Shown here: positions 1-5,249 of the stretch, piece by piece
How positions within the stretch are numbered: position 1 is the stretch's first letter
How the letters are laid out: every line of letters begins with the position of its first letter
Source: Anaerolineales bacterium
Lineage (GTDB): Bacteria; Chloroflexota; Anaerolineae; Promineifilales; Promineifilaceae
DNA length: 6,762 nt
Assembly (NCBI GenBank): GCA_020432595.1
Contig: JAGQGA010000300.1
Coordinates: forward strand, 1 to 6,762
Reading direction: 5' to 3'
Made by a program: the position numbers and the translations under genes
Notes under the pieces: generated by a model
Seen by the model: the letters and a program-made list of their open reading frames with translations, nothing else
What the model was told of the DNA's origin: nothing
Database searches by the model: none

Positions 1-425
1 ACCGCCAGCCCATAAGGAATCACCCCCGCAATCTGGATAAATTCCGACGACAGGTAGGCGTACAGATAACCGGCAATCCCCATAAAAGCGATATAGCCGA
101 GGTCAAGCAGCCCGGCGTACCCTACCACCACATTTAGCCCAATGGCAAGCATGGCAAAGGTGAGAAACCGCACCCCGGTACGCAAAATAAAGGCGTTGTC
201 GCTAATGCCCAGGGCGTTCAGCACCAACTGACTACCGGTAATGGGCGGAATGAGCAAAAACAGCAGGATGACGAGGCCGTACCGCCACCCCAGCGGCAAC
301 CCCTCCCAGCGGTCAGCCAGCTTGCCCCACAAACCAGTGCGGCCGCGCACGCGCCCTCCCACCTGCGCCACCCATTCATCGGTGCCAATGCGCGATTCTG
401 TTGCTTTAGGTTCTTGTTCGCTCAT
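1..425 (-). CDS. livM: Branched-chain amino acid ABC transporter permease LivM, 3'-truncated by window edge
   Basis: Inner-membrane permease subunit of a HAAT-family importer; it pairs with LivH to form the channel. About 141 N-terminal residues are visible and the rest lies left of the window. Residues 1-48 are hydrophilic (start MSEQEPKATE), a first membrane segment covers about 49-62 (YGLVILLFLLIPPI), and the LivM hallmark lies at about 90-120 (FAMLAIGLNVVVGYAGLLDLG followed by an IAFMGIAGY-like stretch). The ATG at 425-423 lies two bases after the livH TAG, and an AGGTG at 431-435 inside the livH end serves as ribosome binding site, so translation is probably coupled to livH. The long hydrophilic N-terminus is longer than in short LivM proteins, but extended forms are common. 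Substrate cannot be told from sequence: amino acids, urea or amides are all possible. Confidence 0.9.
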   Translation of the reverse strand, partial: MSEQEPKATESRIGTDEWVAQVGGRVRGRTGLWGKLADRWEGLPLGWRYGLVILLFLLIPPITGSQLVLNALGISDNAFILRTGVRFLTFAMLAIGLNVVVGYAGLLDLGYIAFMGIAGYLYAYLSSEFIQIAGVIPYGLA

Positions 426-427
426 GG

Positions 428-1357
428 CTACACCTTTTGAATGAGGGGCTGCCCCATTAGCCCGCTGGGGCGAATGAGCAGCACGGCCACCAGCAGCAAA
501 AAGGCAATGGCATCCTTAAAGGTGATGGAGATATAGACGCTGGCAAATGATTCCGCCAGCCCCAGCAGCAGCCCCCCCAACGCTGCGCCGGGAATGGAGC
601 CTATGCCGCCAATGACGGCCGCTGTAAACCCCTTTAGCCCAGCCAAAAAGCCCATCGTGTGGCGAATGCTAAAAAAGACGATGCCGACCAGCACACCGCC
701 GACCCCCGCCAGCACTGCCCCCAGAAAAAAAGTGGCTAGAATGACCTGGTTGACATCTACCCCCATCATTTGCGCCGCGTCAATGTCCATGGAAACGGCC
801 CGCATGGCGCGGCCGAGGCGGGTGGAGCGGACAAAGTAGGCCAAACCCAGCATCATCACCAGCGTCACGCCGATGACCAGAAAGCGGGAGGCGTGGATTC
901 GCAAATCACCAATGTTAAAGGCGCTTTCGGTGGGAATGAGGGTGCCGCTGCCGTAGCTGAGGGGACGAGCGCCGACGGTGATTTGCACCATGTTTTGCAA
1001 GATGAAGGAAACACCGAGGGCGCTGATGAGGGGGGCAATGCGGGGGGCATAGCGCAACGGCCGATAGGCAAACCGCTCTACCGCCACGCTGACGATGCCT
1101 GCCCCGACCATCGCCACAACCAGCATAATGAGAATGATGAGTGCGGTGGGAATGATGGCTCCTTCGTCGGTGTAAAACAAAATAAACACGCCGTAGCCCA
1201 GATAGGCACCAATCATGTAAATGTCGCCGTGGGCAAAGTTGAGCAGCTTGAGAATGCCATAGACCATGGAATAGCCGAGGGCGATGAGGGCGTAGACGCT
1301 GCCCAGGGTCAGGCCGTTGACCAGGGTTTGGGGGAGGAGGTCGAGGAAGTGGGACAT
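428..1357 (-). CDS. livH: Branched-chain amino acid ABC transporter permease LivH
   Basis: Membrane permease of the HAAT importer, 309 residues from the chosen start, matching the usual LivH length of about 300. Visible hallmarks are the N-terminal NGLTLGSVYALIALGYSMVYG (residues 14-34), NFAHGDIYMIGAYLG (40-54), the cytoplasmic loop RAMRAVSMDIDAAQMMGVD (183-201) that contacts the ATPase in this family, and GLKGFTAAVIGGIGSIPGAAL (240-260). I chose the ATG at 1357, giving MSHFLDLLPQTL. The frame stays open to 1435, but those 26 extra codons (MEIRDWRLAL...) come from an intergenic inverted repeat and are not LivH-like. No good Shine-Dalgarno precedes 1357, so expression may depend on coupling or readthrough from the binding-protein gene 91 bases upstream. 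It ends in TAG, two bases before livM. Confidence 0.93.
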   Translation of the reverse strand: MSHFLDLLPQTLVNGLTLGSVYALIALGYSMVYGILKLLNFAHGDIYMIGAYLGYGVFILFYTDEGAIIPTALIILIMLVVAMVGAGIVSVAVERFAYRPLRYAPRIAPLISALGVSFILQNMVQITVGARPLSYGSGTLIPTESAFNIGDLRIHASRFLVIGVTLVMMLGLAYFVRSTRLGRAMRAVSMDIDAAQMMGVDVNQVILATFFLGAVLAGVGGVLVGIVFFSIRHTMGFLAGLKGFTAAVIGGIGSIPGAALGGLLLGLAESFASVYISITFKDAIAFLLLVAVLLIRPSGLMGQPLIQKV

Positions 1358-1366
1358 TGGCAAGAA

Positions 1367-1440
1367 AGAGATTGGAGATTGGAAATTAGAGATTGGTCGC
1401 TTTGTTAGTGCCAATCTCCAATCCCTAATCTCCAATCTCC
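1367..1440 (-). repeat. Long imperfect inverted repeat (hairpin) between binding-protein gene and livH
   Basis: The two 30-base arms at 1367-1396 and 1411-1440 match at 25 of 30 positions around a 14-base loop. They are built from repeats of the word GGAGATTGG. In the minus-strand (sense) transcript four of the five mismatches become G-U pairs, leaving one true mismatch, so the RNA hairpin is strong. It starts 8 bases after the livJ stop and ends 9 bases before the livH ATG. It has no U-tract, so it is not a classic terminator. A role in mRNA stability or partial attenuation, giving more binding protein than permease, is an inference from REP hairpins in other operons. Confidence 0.8.
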
Positions 1441-1448
1441 CACGTCAA

Positions 1449-3818
1449 TTAATTTTCCGACAGCAGCGTAAACGCCCCATCCTGGATTTGGAAGAGGGAG
1501 AACGCGCCAAATTCGTTTTGGTTGTGTTCATCAAAGCGAACGGGCAGACCAAGCGGTGTGGTTGCCAAGTCCATGTTGCCAAGGGCATCTACGATGCAGG
1601 CGCGGGAAACGTCGCCGGCCGCGACACAGGTTTCAATGGCATCGAGGGCGATGTAGGCGGTGAAGGCGGCGGCACCACCAAAGGCTCCAAACGATTCGCT
1701 GTATTCAGCAGCGTACCGTTCGTTGTAGGGAGCCATGGTTGGGACAAGGTTGGGATCGGGGGAGAAGAAGGTGACGTAAGCACCTTCTGCTGCGGCACCA
1801 GCCGTATCTACCCAACCAATGGCAAACCCACCATCAGGCAGATAATAGACACCTTCATACCCCTGCTCCCGCAGTTGCACGGCCAGGGTGGCAATTTGGG
1901 CTTCGATTTGCGAGGGGAAGAAGACGACATCAGAGTTAGCGGCAATAACGGCCGTTGCAATGGAAGAGAAATCCGTCTCCTCCTGCGTCACCGATGCCCG
2001 CTGAATATCTGCCACACCACCATCAACCAAGAGTGCTTCCAGTTCGTCAGCCAAACCAGTAGCATATGATGTTTGATCATCTACCATGTATATGGAGGTG
2101 ATGCCCAGTGTATTGATCATATGCTCAGCAATGGTCGCGCTTTGGGCAGCGTCGGTGGGAATGGGGCGAAAGAAGGTGGCCGTACCGGGATCGGTGAGAT
2201 CAGTACGGGTGCAAGATTGGGTAAGGTGAGCCAAGCCAGCTTCGGCAAACACGGGCTGAGTGGATTCACACACTTGGCTGCCGGCCGGGCCTACCACCAC
2301 AAATATTTCGTCATCAGCCGCCTGACGTTCAGCCACAATGCGACCGGTATCGGGATTAATTTCGGTATCGCCTGGTTCAACAACCACGTTCAGCCCGGTG
2401 CGTTCGTTAAAGAGATCAACGGCTACTTGCACAAAGCCGAGCTGTTCCTCGCCTACAAAAGCAGCACCACCTGTCAACGGGCCAAGGAAACCTAGCTTAA
2501 TGACACCGTCATAGCTTAACTGGGGCACTTCAACTTCAACCGCCATGCCAGCCTGATCGCCATCCAACAGGACAAAACCGCCGTCTTGCACCTGAAAGAG
2601 GGAGAAGCTACCTTCGGCCTGGTTGCCTTCACCAAATTTGACAGGAACACCGAGAATGGTGGCAGCGATGTCGGTATTGCCCATTTCAGTTACCACGCAG
2701 TCGCGGGTAACGGTGCCAGCTTCTGCACAGCGGCCGGCCGCTTCCAGCATCACCTGGGTTGCCATGGCGGTTGCCCCGCCAAACGCGCCAAAGGAGTCGC
2801 TGTATTGGGCGGTGTAGGCAGCGTTATAGTCGGCCATAGAGGGAACAAGGTTGGGATCAGGGGCAAAGAAGGAGACGTAGGTTCCTTCGGCCGCCGCCCC
2901 AGCGGTGGCTACCCAGTCAGGGGAGAAGCCACCATCGGCCAGGAAGTAAATACCATCGAATGCTTGTTCACGCAGTTGAACAGCAAGAGTGGCGATTTGG
3001 GCGGTGATCTGGCTGGGGAAGAAGACAAGGTCGGAGTTGGCGGCAAGAACGGCCGTTACCACGCTCGAAAAGTCCGTCTCCTCCTGCGTCACCGACACCC
3101 GCTGAATATCGCTCACGCCCATTTCATTCAGTACCGCTTCAATCTCATCATTCAACCCAACCGAATAGGAAGATTGGTCATCCACCAGGAAAGCTGAAGT
3201 AATGCCCAGCACGTCCACCATGTAGGCAGCATCGGTCGCGCTTTGGGCAGCATCGGTGGGGACAGGGCGGAAGAAAACAGGGGAACCAGGCTGGGTCAGG
3301 TCGGTGCGGGTGCAGGAAGGGGTAATGTAGGCCAAGCCTGCTCCCTCGAACACGCTCATGACGGATTCACACACCTGGCTGCCGGCTGGGCCAACCACAC
3401 CAATCACCGAATCATCTGCCACCAAACGCTCGGCCACAATGCGGCCCGTGTCGGGGTTGATTTCGGTGTCGCCTTCAATAATGTTAACTTCGATACCGGT
3501 TTCAGCCGTAAAAATATCGGCCGTTACTTTGGCAAAGCCCAGCATTTCCTGCCCAATAAAGGCGGCTCCACCCGTTAACGGCCCCATAAAGGCGATGGTG
3601 ATGGGGCCATGATCCATCGCTTCTTCCTCCACGGCTGGCTCTTCGGCCGGGGCTTCTTCAGCCGGAGCCTCAGCCTCTTCGGCGGCTGGCTCTTCGGCCG
3701 CTGGTTCTTCAGCCGCAGGTGCCTCAGCAGGCGTTTCGGCTGTCGGTGCTTGGCGGCACGCAGCCAAAACAAGGGTAAACAAAAGCAAAATCGTTACAAA
3801 CCGGGTAAGTTTTTTCAT
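1449..3818 (-). CDS. Tandem double-domain LivJ-type ABC substrate-binding lipoprotein
   Basis: Extracellular solute-binding component of the HAAT importer encoded just downstream. 789 residues, about twice the usual 370-400. Residues 1-20 are a signal peptide with lipobox LVLAAC (Cys21 lipidated). Residues 22-67 are a low-complexity Ala/Glu/Pro linker. Two full Peripla_BP_6 domains follow, about 72-418 and 439-788. They align almost without gaps at an offset of 367 residues: GPLTGGAAF at 79 and 446, NPDTGRIVAER at 121 and 488, SVTQEETDFSS at 242 and 609, FFPSQ at 266 and 633. By eye they share roughly two thirds of residues. Each has the same four cysteines (C150, C169, C364, C374; C517, C536, C731, C741), possible disulfides. 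The start is supported by GGAG five bases before the ATG. It ends in TAA. Ligand unknown; whether both lobes bind the same ligand cannot be told. Confidence 0.92.
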   Translation of the reverse strand: MKKLTRFVTILLLFTLVLAACRQAPTAETPAEAPAAEEPAAEEPAAEEAEAPAEEAPAEEPAVEEEAMDHGPITIAFMGPLTGGAAFIGQEMLGFAKVTADIFTAETGIEVNIIEGDTEINPDTGRIVAERLVADDSVIGVVGPAGSQVCESVMSVFEGAGLAYITPSCTRTDLTQPGSPVFFRPVPTDAAQSATDAAYMVDVLGITSAFLVDDQSSYSVGLNDEIEAVLNEMGVSDIQRVSVTQEETDFSSVVTAVLAANSDLVFFPSQITAQIATLAVQLREQAFDGIYFLADGGFSPDWVATAGAAAEGTYVSFFAPDPNLVPSMADYNAAYTAQYSDSFGAFGGATAMATQVMLEAAGRCAEAGTVTRDCVVTEMGNTDIAATILGVPVKFGEGNQAEGSFSLFQVQDGGFVLLDGDQAGMAVEVEVPQLSYDGVIKLGFLGPLTGGAAFVGEEQLGFVQVAVDLFNERTGLNVVVEPGDTEINPDTGRIVAERQAADDEIFVVVGPAGSQVCESTQPVFAEAGLAHLTQSCTRTDLTDPGTATFFRPIPTDAAQSATIAEHMINTLGITSIYMVDDQTSYATGLADELEALLVDGGVADIQRASVTQEETDFSSIATAVIAANSDVVFFPSQIEAQIATLAVQLREQGYEGVYYLPDGGFAIGWVDTAGAAAEGAYVTFFSPDPNLVPTMAPYNERYAAEYSESFGAFGGAAAFTAYIALDAIETCVAAGDVSRACIVDALGNMDLATTPLGLPVRFDEHNQNEFGAFSLFQIQDGAFTLLSEN
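1455..2504 (-). repeat. Second copy of the internal LivJ-domain duplication
   Basis: Codes residues 439-788 of the binding protein. It is colinear with the copy at 2565-3605 at an offset of 1101 bases. The longest exact match noticed is 23 bases, 1972-1994 against 3073-3095. One residue is inserted near the end (around 765-772), which shifts the offset to 368 residues for the final FSLFQ segment. The third positions and many residues differ, so this is an old duplication and not an assembly artefact. Confidence 0.9.
2565..3605 (-). repeat. First copy of the internal LivJ-domain duplication
   Basis: Codes residues 72-418 of the binding protein, the membrane-proximal lobe following the Ala/Glu/Pro linker. 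It pairs with the copy at 1455-2504. The palindrome AACGGCCGTT is kept at the equivalent place in both copies (3048 and 1947), so it probably predates the duplication or is maintained. Confidence 0.9.
3618..3755 (-). repeat. Ala/Glu/Pro low-complexity linker-coding repeat
   Basis: Short degenerate tandem units coding AAEEPAAEEP-like residues 22-67 between the lipidated Cys21 and the first binding domain. Such flexible acidic linkers are usual in Gram-positive-like and Chloroflexota solute-binding lipoproteins and hold the domain away from the membrane. Confidence 0.75.
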
Positions 3819-3827
3819 CTCTTCTCC
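3819..3827 (-). promoter_or_regulatory. Ribosome binding site of the binding-protein gene
   Basis: The minus strand reads GGAGAAGAG directly before ATG, placing GGAG five bases upstream. This fixes the start at 3818. It is the strongest RBS in the transporter unit; livH has none comparable, fitting higher synthesis of the binding protein. Confidence 0.75.
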
Positions 3828-3867
3828 AAAAAAGATAATTCTTCAGGGTTTTGCAGGGTAATTGGCG

Positions 3868-3898
3868 GTAGAAGAGGGCGTATGCAATACGCCCCTAC
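3868..3898. repeat. Small palindromic repeat in the leader of the binding-protein gene
   Basis: An 8-bp perfect stem GGGCGTAT / ATACGCCC (3876-3883 and 3887-3894) closes on a 3-base loop. An outer GTAG/CTAC pair (3868-3871 and 3895-3898) is separated by a bulge AAGA on one side. It lies in the 167-bp gap between the ahpD-like gene and the binding-protein gene. There is no T-tract, so it is not a canonical terminator. It resembles the small dispersed palindromes with GTAGGGGCG ends found in cyanobacteria and Chloroflexota. The rest of the gap holds a tandem heptamer AACTGAT x2 (3946-3959) and a weak TTGACG at 3905-3910 without a convincing -10. Confidence 0.6.
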
Positions 3899-3945
3899 AG
3901 TTGCCGTCAACCCGCTAAATTTCTAATGACCCACACTAAACAGCT

Positions 3946-3959
3946 AACTGATAACTGAT
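3946..3959. repeat. Tandem heptamer AACTGAT x2
   Basis: Two perfect copies lie back to back 27 bases past the stop of the ahpD-like gene. A similar doubled heptamer (CGCTAAT) lies at 4624-4637 at the end of the peroxiredoxin gene. These look like debris of short intergenic repeat words; no function is suggested. Confidence 0.5.
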
Positions 3960-3985
3960 TACCGCCCCACATCACCTCCCTAACA

Positions 3986-4546
3986 TCAAATATTGCTCAA
4001 TCCTTGCTCCCAAAAATCCTCCAACTCCACGCCCAGGCCGTCTACGGTACGGTTGCACCAGGCGAAGAAGCCGGTAATTTGGTTGATTTCCAGAATGGCC
4101 TTGTCGCCAAAGCCCACGTCACGCAAACGGTCAATGTCAGCAGAAACGGCCGTTGCTGGAGCCAGCGTCACCTTTGCCACATAATCCAGCATCGCCCTGT
4201 CCGCCTCCTCCAACGCCGCCTGCCGATAATCCACCTTCATCTGTGCCACCCACTCTGCATCACCCGCTTCCCTGAGGAGACCCTCCCCATGATGGCGAAT
4301 TCAGTAGTGGCATTCATTGAGTACGGAAACGGTAACGGCTATCATCTCCCGCTGCTTCAGCGTCAAATCACAGTCCCCGTGCATCAATCCATTGTAAAAG
4401 GTCATCAACGCCCGCAGTGCCGCCTTGTTCAGGCTGTGGGCTTTGATGATGTTGTCCACACCACCCCAGGAACGGGCAGTTCCTTTATATATCTTGGCAA
4501 CCACCCCGGTTGCTTCATCCTCAGAAACCGTCTTGATCCAGGCCAT
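3986..4546 (-). CDS. AhpD-like (carboxymuconolactone decarboxylase family) selenoprotein with CxxU active site
   Basis: 186 residues with an in-frame TGA at codon 82 (4303-4301) read as selenocysteine. The halves 1-81 and 83-186 are in one frame and both match the peroxidase-related AhpD-like family: DNIIKAHSLN (31-40), LTLKQREMIAVTVSVLNECHY (61-81), then IRHHGEGLLREAGDAEWV, and VDGLGVELEDF near the end. The residues E67, C79, Sec82 and H86 reproduce exactly the spacing of E118, C130, C133 and H137 of M. tuberculosis AhpD, with Sec at the second cysteine. In that system AhpD is a thiol-disulfide adaptor that reduces the peroxiredoxin AhpC. Here a peroxiredoxin gene lies 86 bases upstream, so the same role is inferred. 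A SECIS-like hairpin follows the TGA. The true stop is also TGA. No clear Shine-Dalgarno precedes the ATG. Alternatives: a nonsense mutation, unlikely given the position and the partner gene. Confidence 0.88.
4273..4289 (-). promoter_or_regulatory. Bacterial SECIS-like hairpin after the ahpD-like TGA
   Basis: Starting 11 bases after the UGA, the RNA forms a seven-pair stem (U-A, G-C, G-U, G-C, G-C, A-U, G-C) around GGU. The word GGUCU starts exactly 18 bases after the UGA, with GGU as the seventh codon. In E. coli fdhF the GGU of GGUCU is also the seventh codon after UGA, and there this loop binds SelB. An outer stem CAUCA/UGAUG (4290-4294 and 4258-4262) may close the structure. It also codes protein (GEGLLR), as bacterial SECIS elements do. 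SelB recognition is inferred from the similarity. Confidence 0.75.
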
Positions 4547-4566
4547 AAGAATTGGGAAGGGAAAAC

Positions 4567-4620
4567 TGAGAATAGAGGCTGGAAAATGACGTGTTTATCA
4601 TTCTCCAGTCTCTATTCTCA
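4567..4620. repeat. Inverted repeat between peroxiredoxin and ahpD-like genes
   Basis: Arms of 23 bases (4567-4589 and 4598-4620) match at 21 positions around an 8-base loop. The placement copies the livJ-livH gap: 12 bases after the upstream stop and 20 bases before the downstream ATG. No U-tract follows. It could tune the ratio of the two proteins, or simply be a dispersed intergenic repeat of this genome. Confidence 0.75.
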
Positions 4621-4632
4621 ATTCGCTAATCG

Positions 4633-5109
4633 CTAATCGCCGGTGGCAATCTCCTGCACCTTAGCTAACACTGCCTCGATATCGGGCAACCCTTTTTTAA
4701 AAACTTCAGCATGGCGCACCATGCCTTGCGTATCCAAAATGATAATGGCGCGGCGGCTTGTCCCCCAATCTTCGGACCAAAGACCATAATCTATCGTCAT
4801 TTTGCCCTTGGGGTGGAAATCAGCCAGCAGCGGAAAGGTGACTTCAAGCTGCTCGGCAAAAGCAATGTGGGCAGGAATGCTGTCTACGCTGATGCCCAGA
4901 ACCTGGGCATTTAGCTCCTCAAATCGGGAAAGATTATCCTGAAATGAACGGAGCTCGCTGCGTCAACCGCCGGTAAAGTCAAGAATGTAAAAGGCCAAAA
5001 CGACAATCTTGCCTTGCAGCTGATCCCGTGTCGTTGGCGTGGGGCCAACCGTGGCGGGTAAGCTAAAGTCAGGGGCAAGCTGCCCAATTTCTGGTAATTG
5101 TCCAGCCAT
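4633..5109 (-). CDS. Selenocysteine-containing peroxiredoxin (1-Sec type, AhpE/AhpC-TSA family)
   Basis: 158 residues with an in-frame TGA at codon 49 (4965-4963) read as selenocysteine at the peroxidatic position. Thioredoxin-fold peroxidase that should reduce H2O2 or organic peroxides in the cytoplasm. Visible: IGQLAPDFSLP (8-18), GKIVVLAFYILDFTGG (33-48), Sec49, RSELRSFQDNLSRF (50-63), VLGISVDSIPAH (70-81), TFPLLADFHPKG (91-102), SRRAIIILDTQG (118-129). This is the standard Prx order and length. The motif is TxxU with E52 following as in CxxE; the usual Pro three before the Thr is Ile42. R119 or R120 is the likely catalytic Arg. There is no cysteine anywhere, so no resolving thiol: recycling needs an external partner, probably the next gene. 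The start has GAGGAGG ten bases upstream, and an in-frame TAA at 5118-5116 excludes earlier starts. Confidence 0.9.
4913..4955 (-). promoter_or_regulatory. Candidate SECIS element after the peroxiredoxin TGA
   Basis: Seven bases after the UGA a foldable segment begins. AGCUCC (4950-4955) pairs with GGAGCU (4913-4918), then UCA/UGA, UC/GA and GGA/UCC continue inward with small symmetric mismatches to a 7-base loop UAAUCUU (4930-4936). The loop starts 26 bases after the UGA, within the range of bacterial SECIS. It lacks the loop GG of the E. coli element, so the assignment is less sure than for the ahpD-like gene. Confidence 0.4.
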
Positions 5110-5119
5110 ATGTGATTAT

Positions 5120-5126
5120 CCTCCTC
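5120..5126 (-). promoter_or_regulatory. Ribosome binding site of the peroxiredoxin gene
   Basis: The minus strand reads GAGGAGG ten bases before the ATG at 5109. It decides this start over the out-of-frame ATG at 5147, which has a weaker AAGGA four bases upstream. Confidence 0.7.
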
Positions 5127-5165
5127 GGGTGCATATTGGGCTTTCATGTTTCCTTGATAAAGGTG

Positions 5166-5193
5166 ATCATACCCCACTCACTTTAAATGGCAA
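5166..5193 (-). promoter_or_regulatory. Sigma70-like promoter of the selenoprotein pair
   Basis: TTGCCA (5188-5193, 5 of 6 to consensus) and TATGAT (5166-5171, 5 of 6) are separated by 16 bases. Transcription would begin near 5159, leaving a leader of about 50 bases with the GAGGAGG site. It separates the prx-ahpD unit from the upstream SBBP gene. No operator was recognised. Confidence 0.55.
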
Positions 5194-5233
5194 GTTTGCC
5201 TTGGAACAGCCCAGGGGATGAACAGGTGCTTGT

Positions 5234-5247
5234 AAAACGGCCGTTTT
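5234..5247. repeat. Perfect palindrome in the SBBP-peroxiredoxin gap (decamer family member)
   Basis: AAAACGGCCGTTTT lies two bases past the SBBP stop. It is the one non-coding member of the AACGGCCGTT family; the others start at 1947, 3048, 4145, 5553, 5733, 6189 and 6638. With no real loop it is a poor terminator. The rest of the 140-bp gap holds the promoter and RBS of the peroxiredoxin gene. Confidence 0.7.
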
Positions 5248-5249
5248 TT

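Noticed and set aside
770..1408. 212-codon plus-strand frame opposite livH
   Set aside because: Antisense shadow of livH; low-complexity His/Gly/Asp-rich product with no family features.
1317..3197. Several plus-strand frames (1317-2069, 2073-2495, 2586-3197) opposite the binding protein
   Set aside because: All antisense to an unambiguous duplicated LivJ gene; they mirror each other because the gene is duplicated.
3883..3910. Promoter of the binding-protein gene with TTGACG at 3905-3910
   Set aside because: No hexamer at 15-18 bases matches TATAAT beyond three of six, so only the -35-like box can be noted.
3986..4546. Pseudogene by nonsense mutation in the ahpD-like gene
   Set aside because: The TGA sits at the catalytic CxxC second position, has a SECIS-like hairpin, and the neighbouring peroxiredoxin shows the same situation; chance nonsense mutations would not hit both catalytic codons.
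3986..5109. Reassigned genetic code with TGA as Trp or Gly
   Set aside because: Trp is coded by TGG throughout, TGA also serves as a stop, and Trp or Gly would not fit the catalytic positions.
4911..5177. 88-codon minus-strand frame starting MGYDHLYQGN over the peroxiredoxin start
   Set aside because: It is shifted relative to the clear peroxiredoxin frame (5109 start) and its protein resembles nothing; the true frame is hidden by the TGA.
5234..5249. Rho-independent terminator for the SBBP gene
   Set aside because: The palindrome AAAACGGCCGTTTT has no proper loop or GC-rich extended stem and is not followed by a T-tract on the minus strand; it is better explained as a member of the decamer family.
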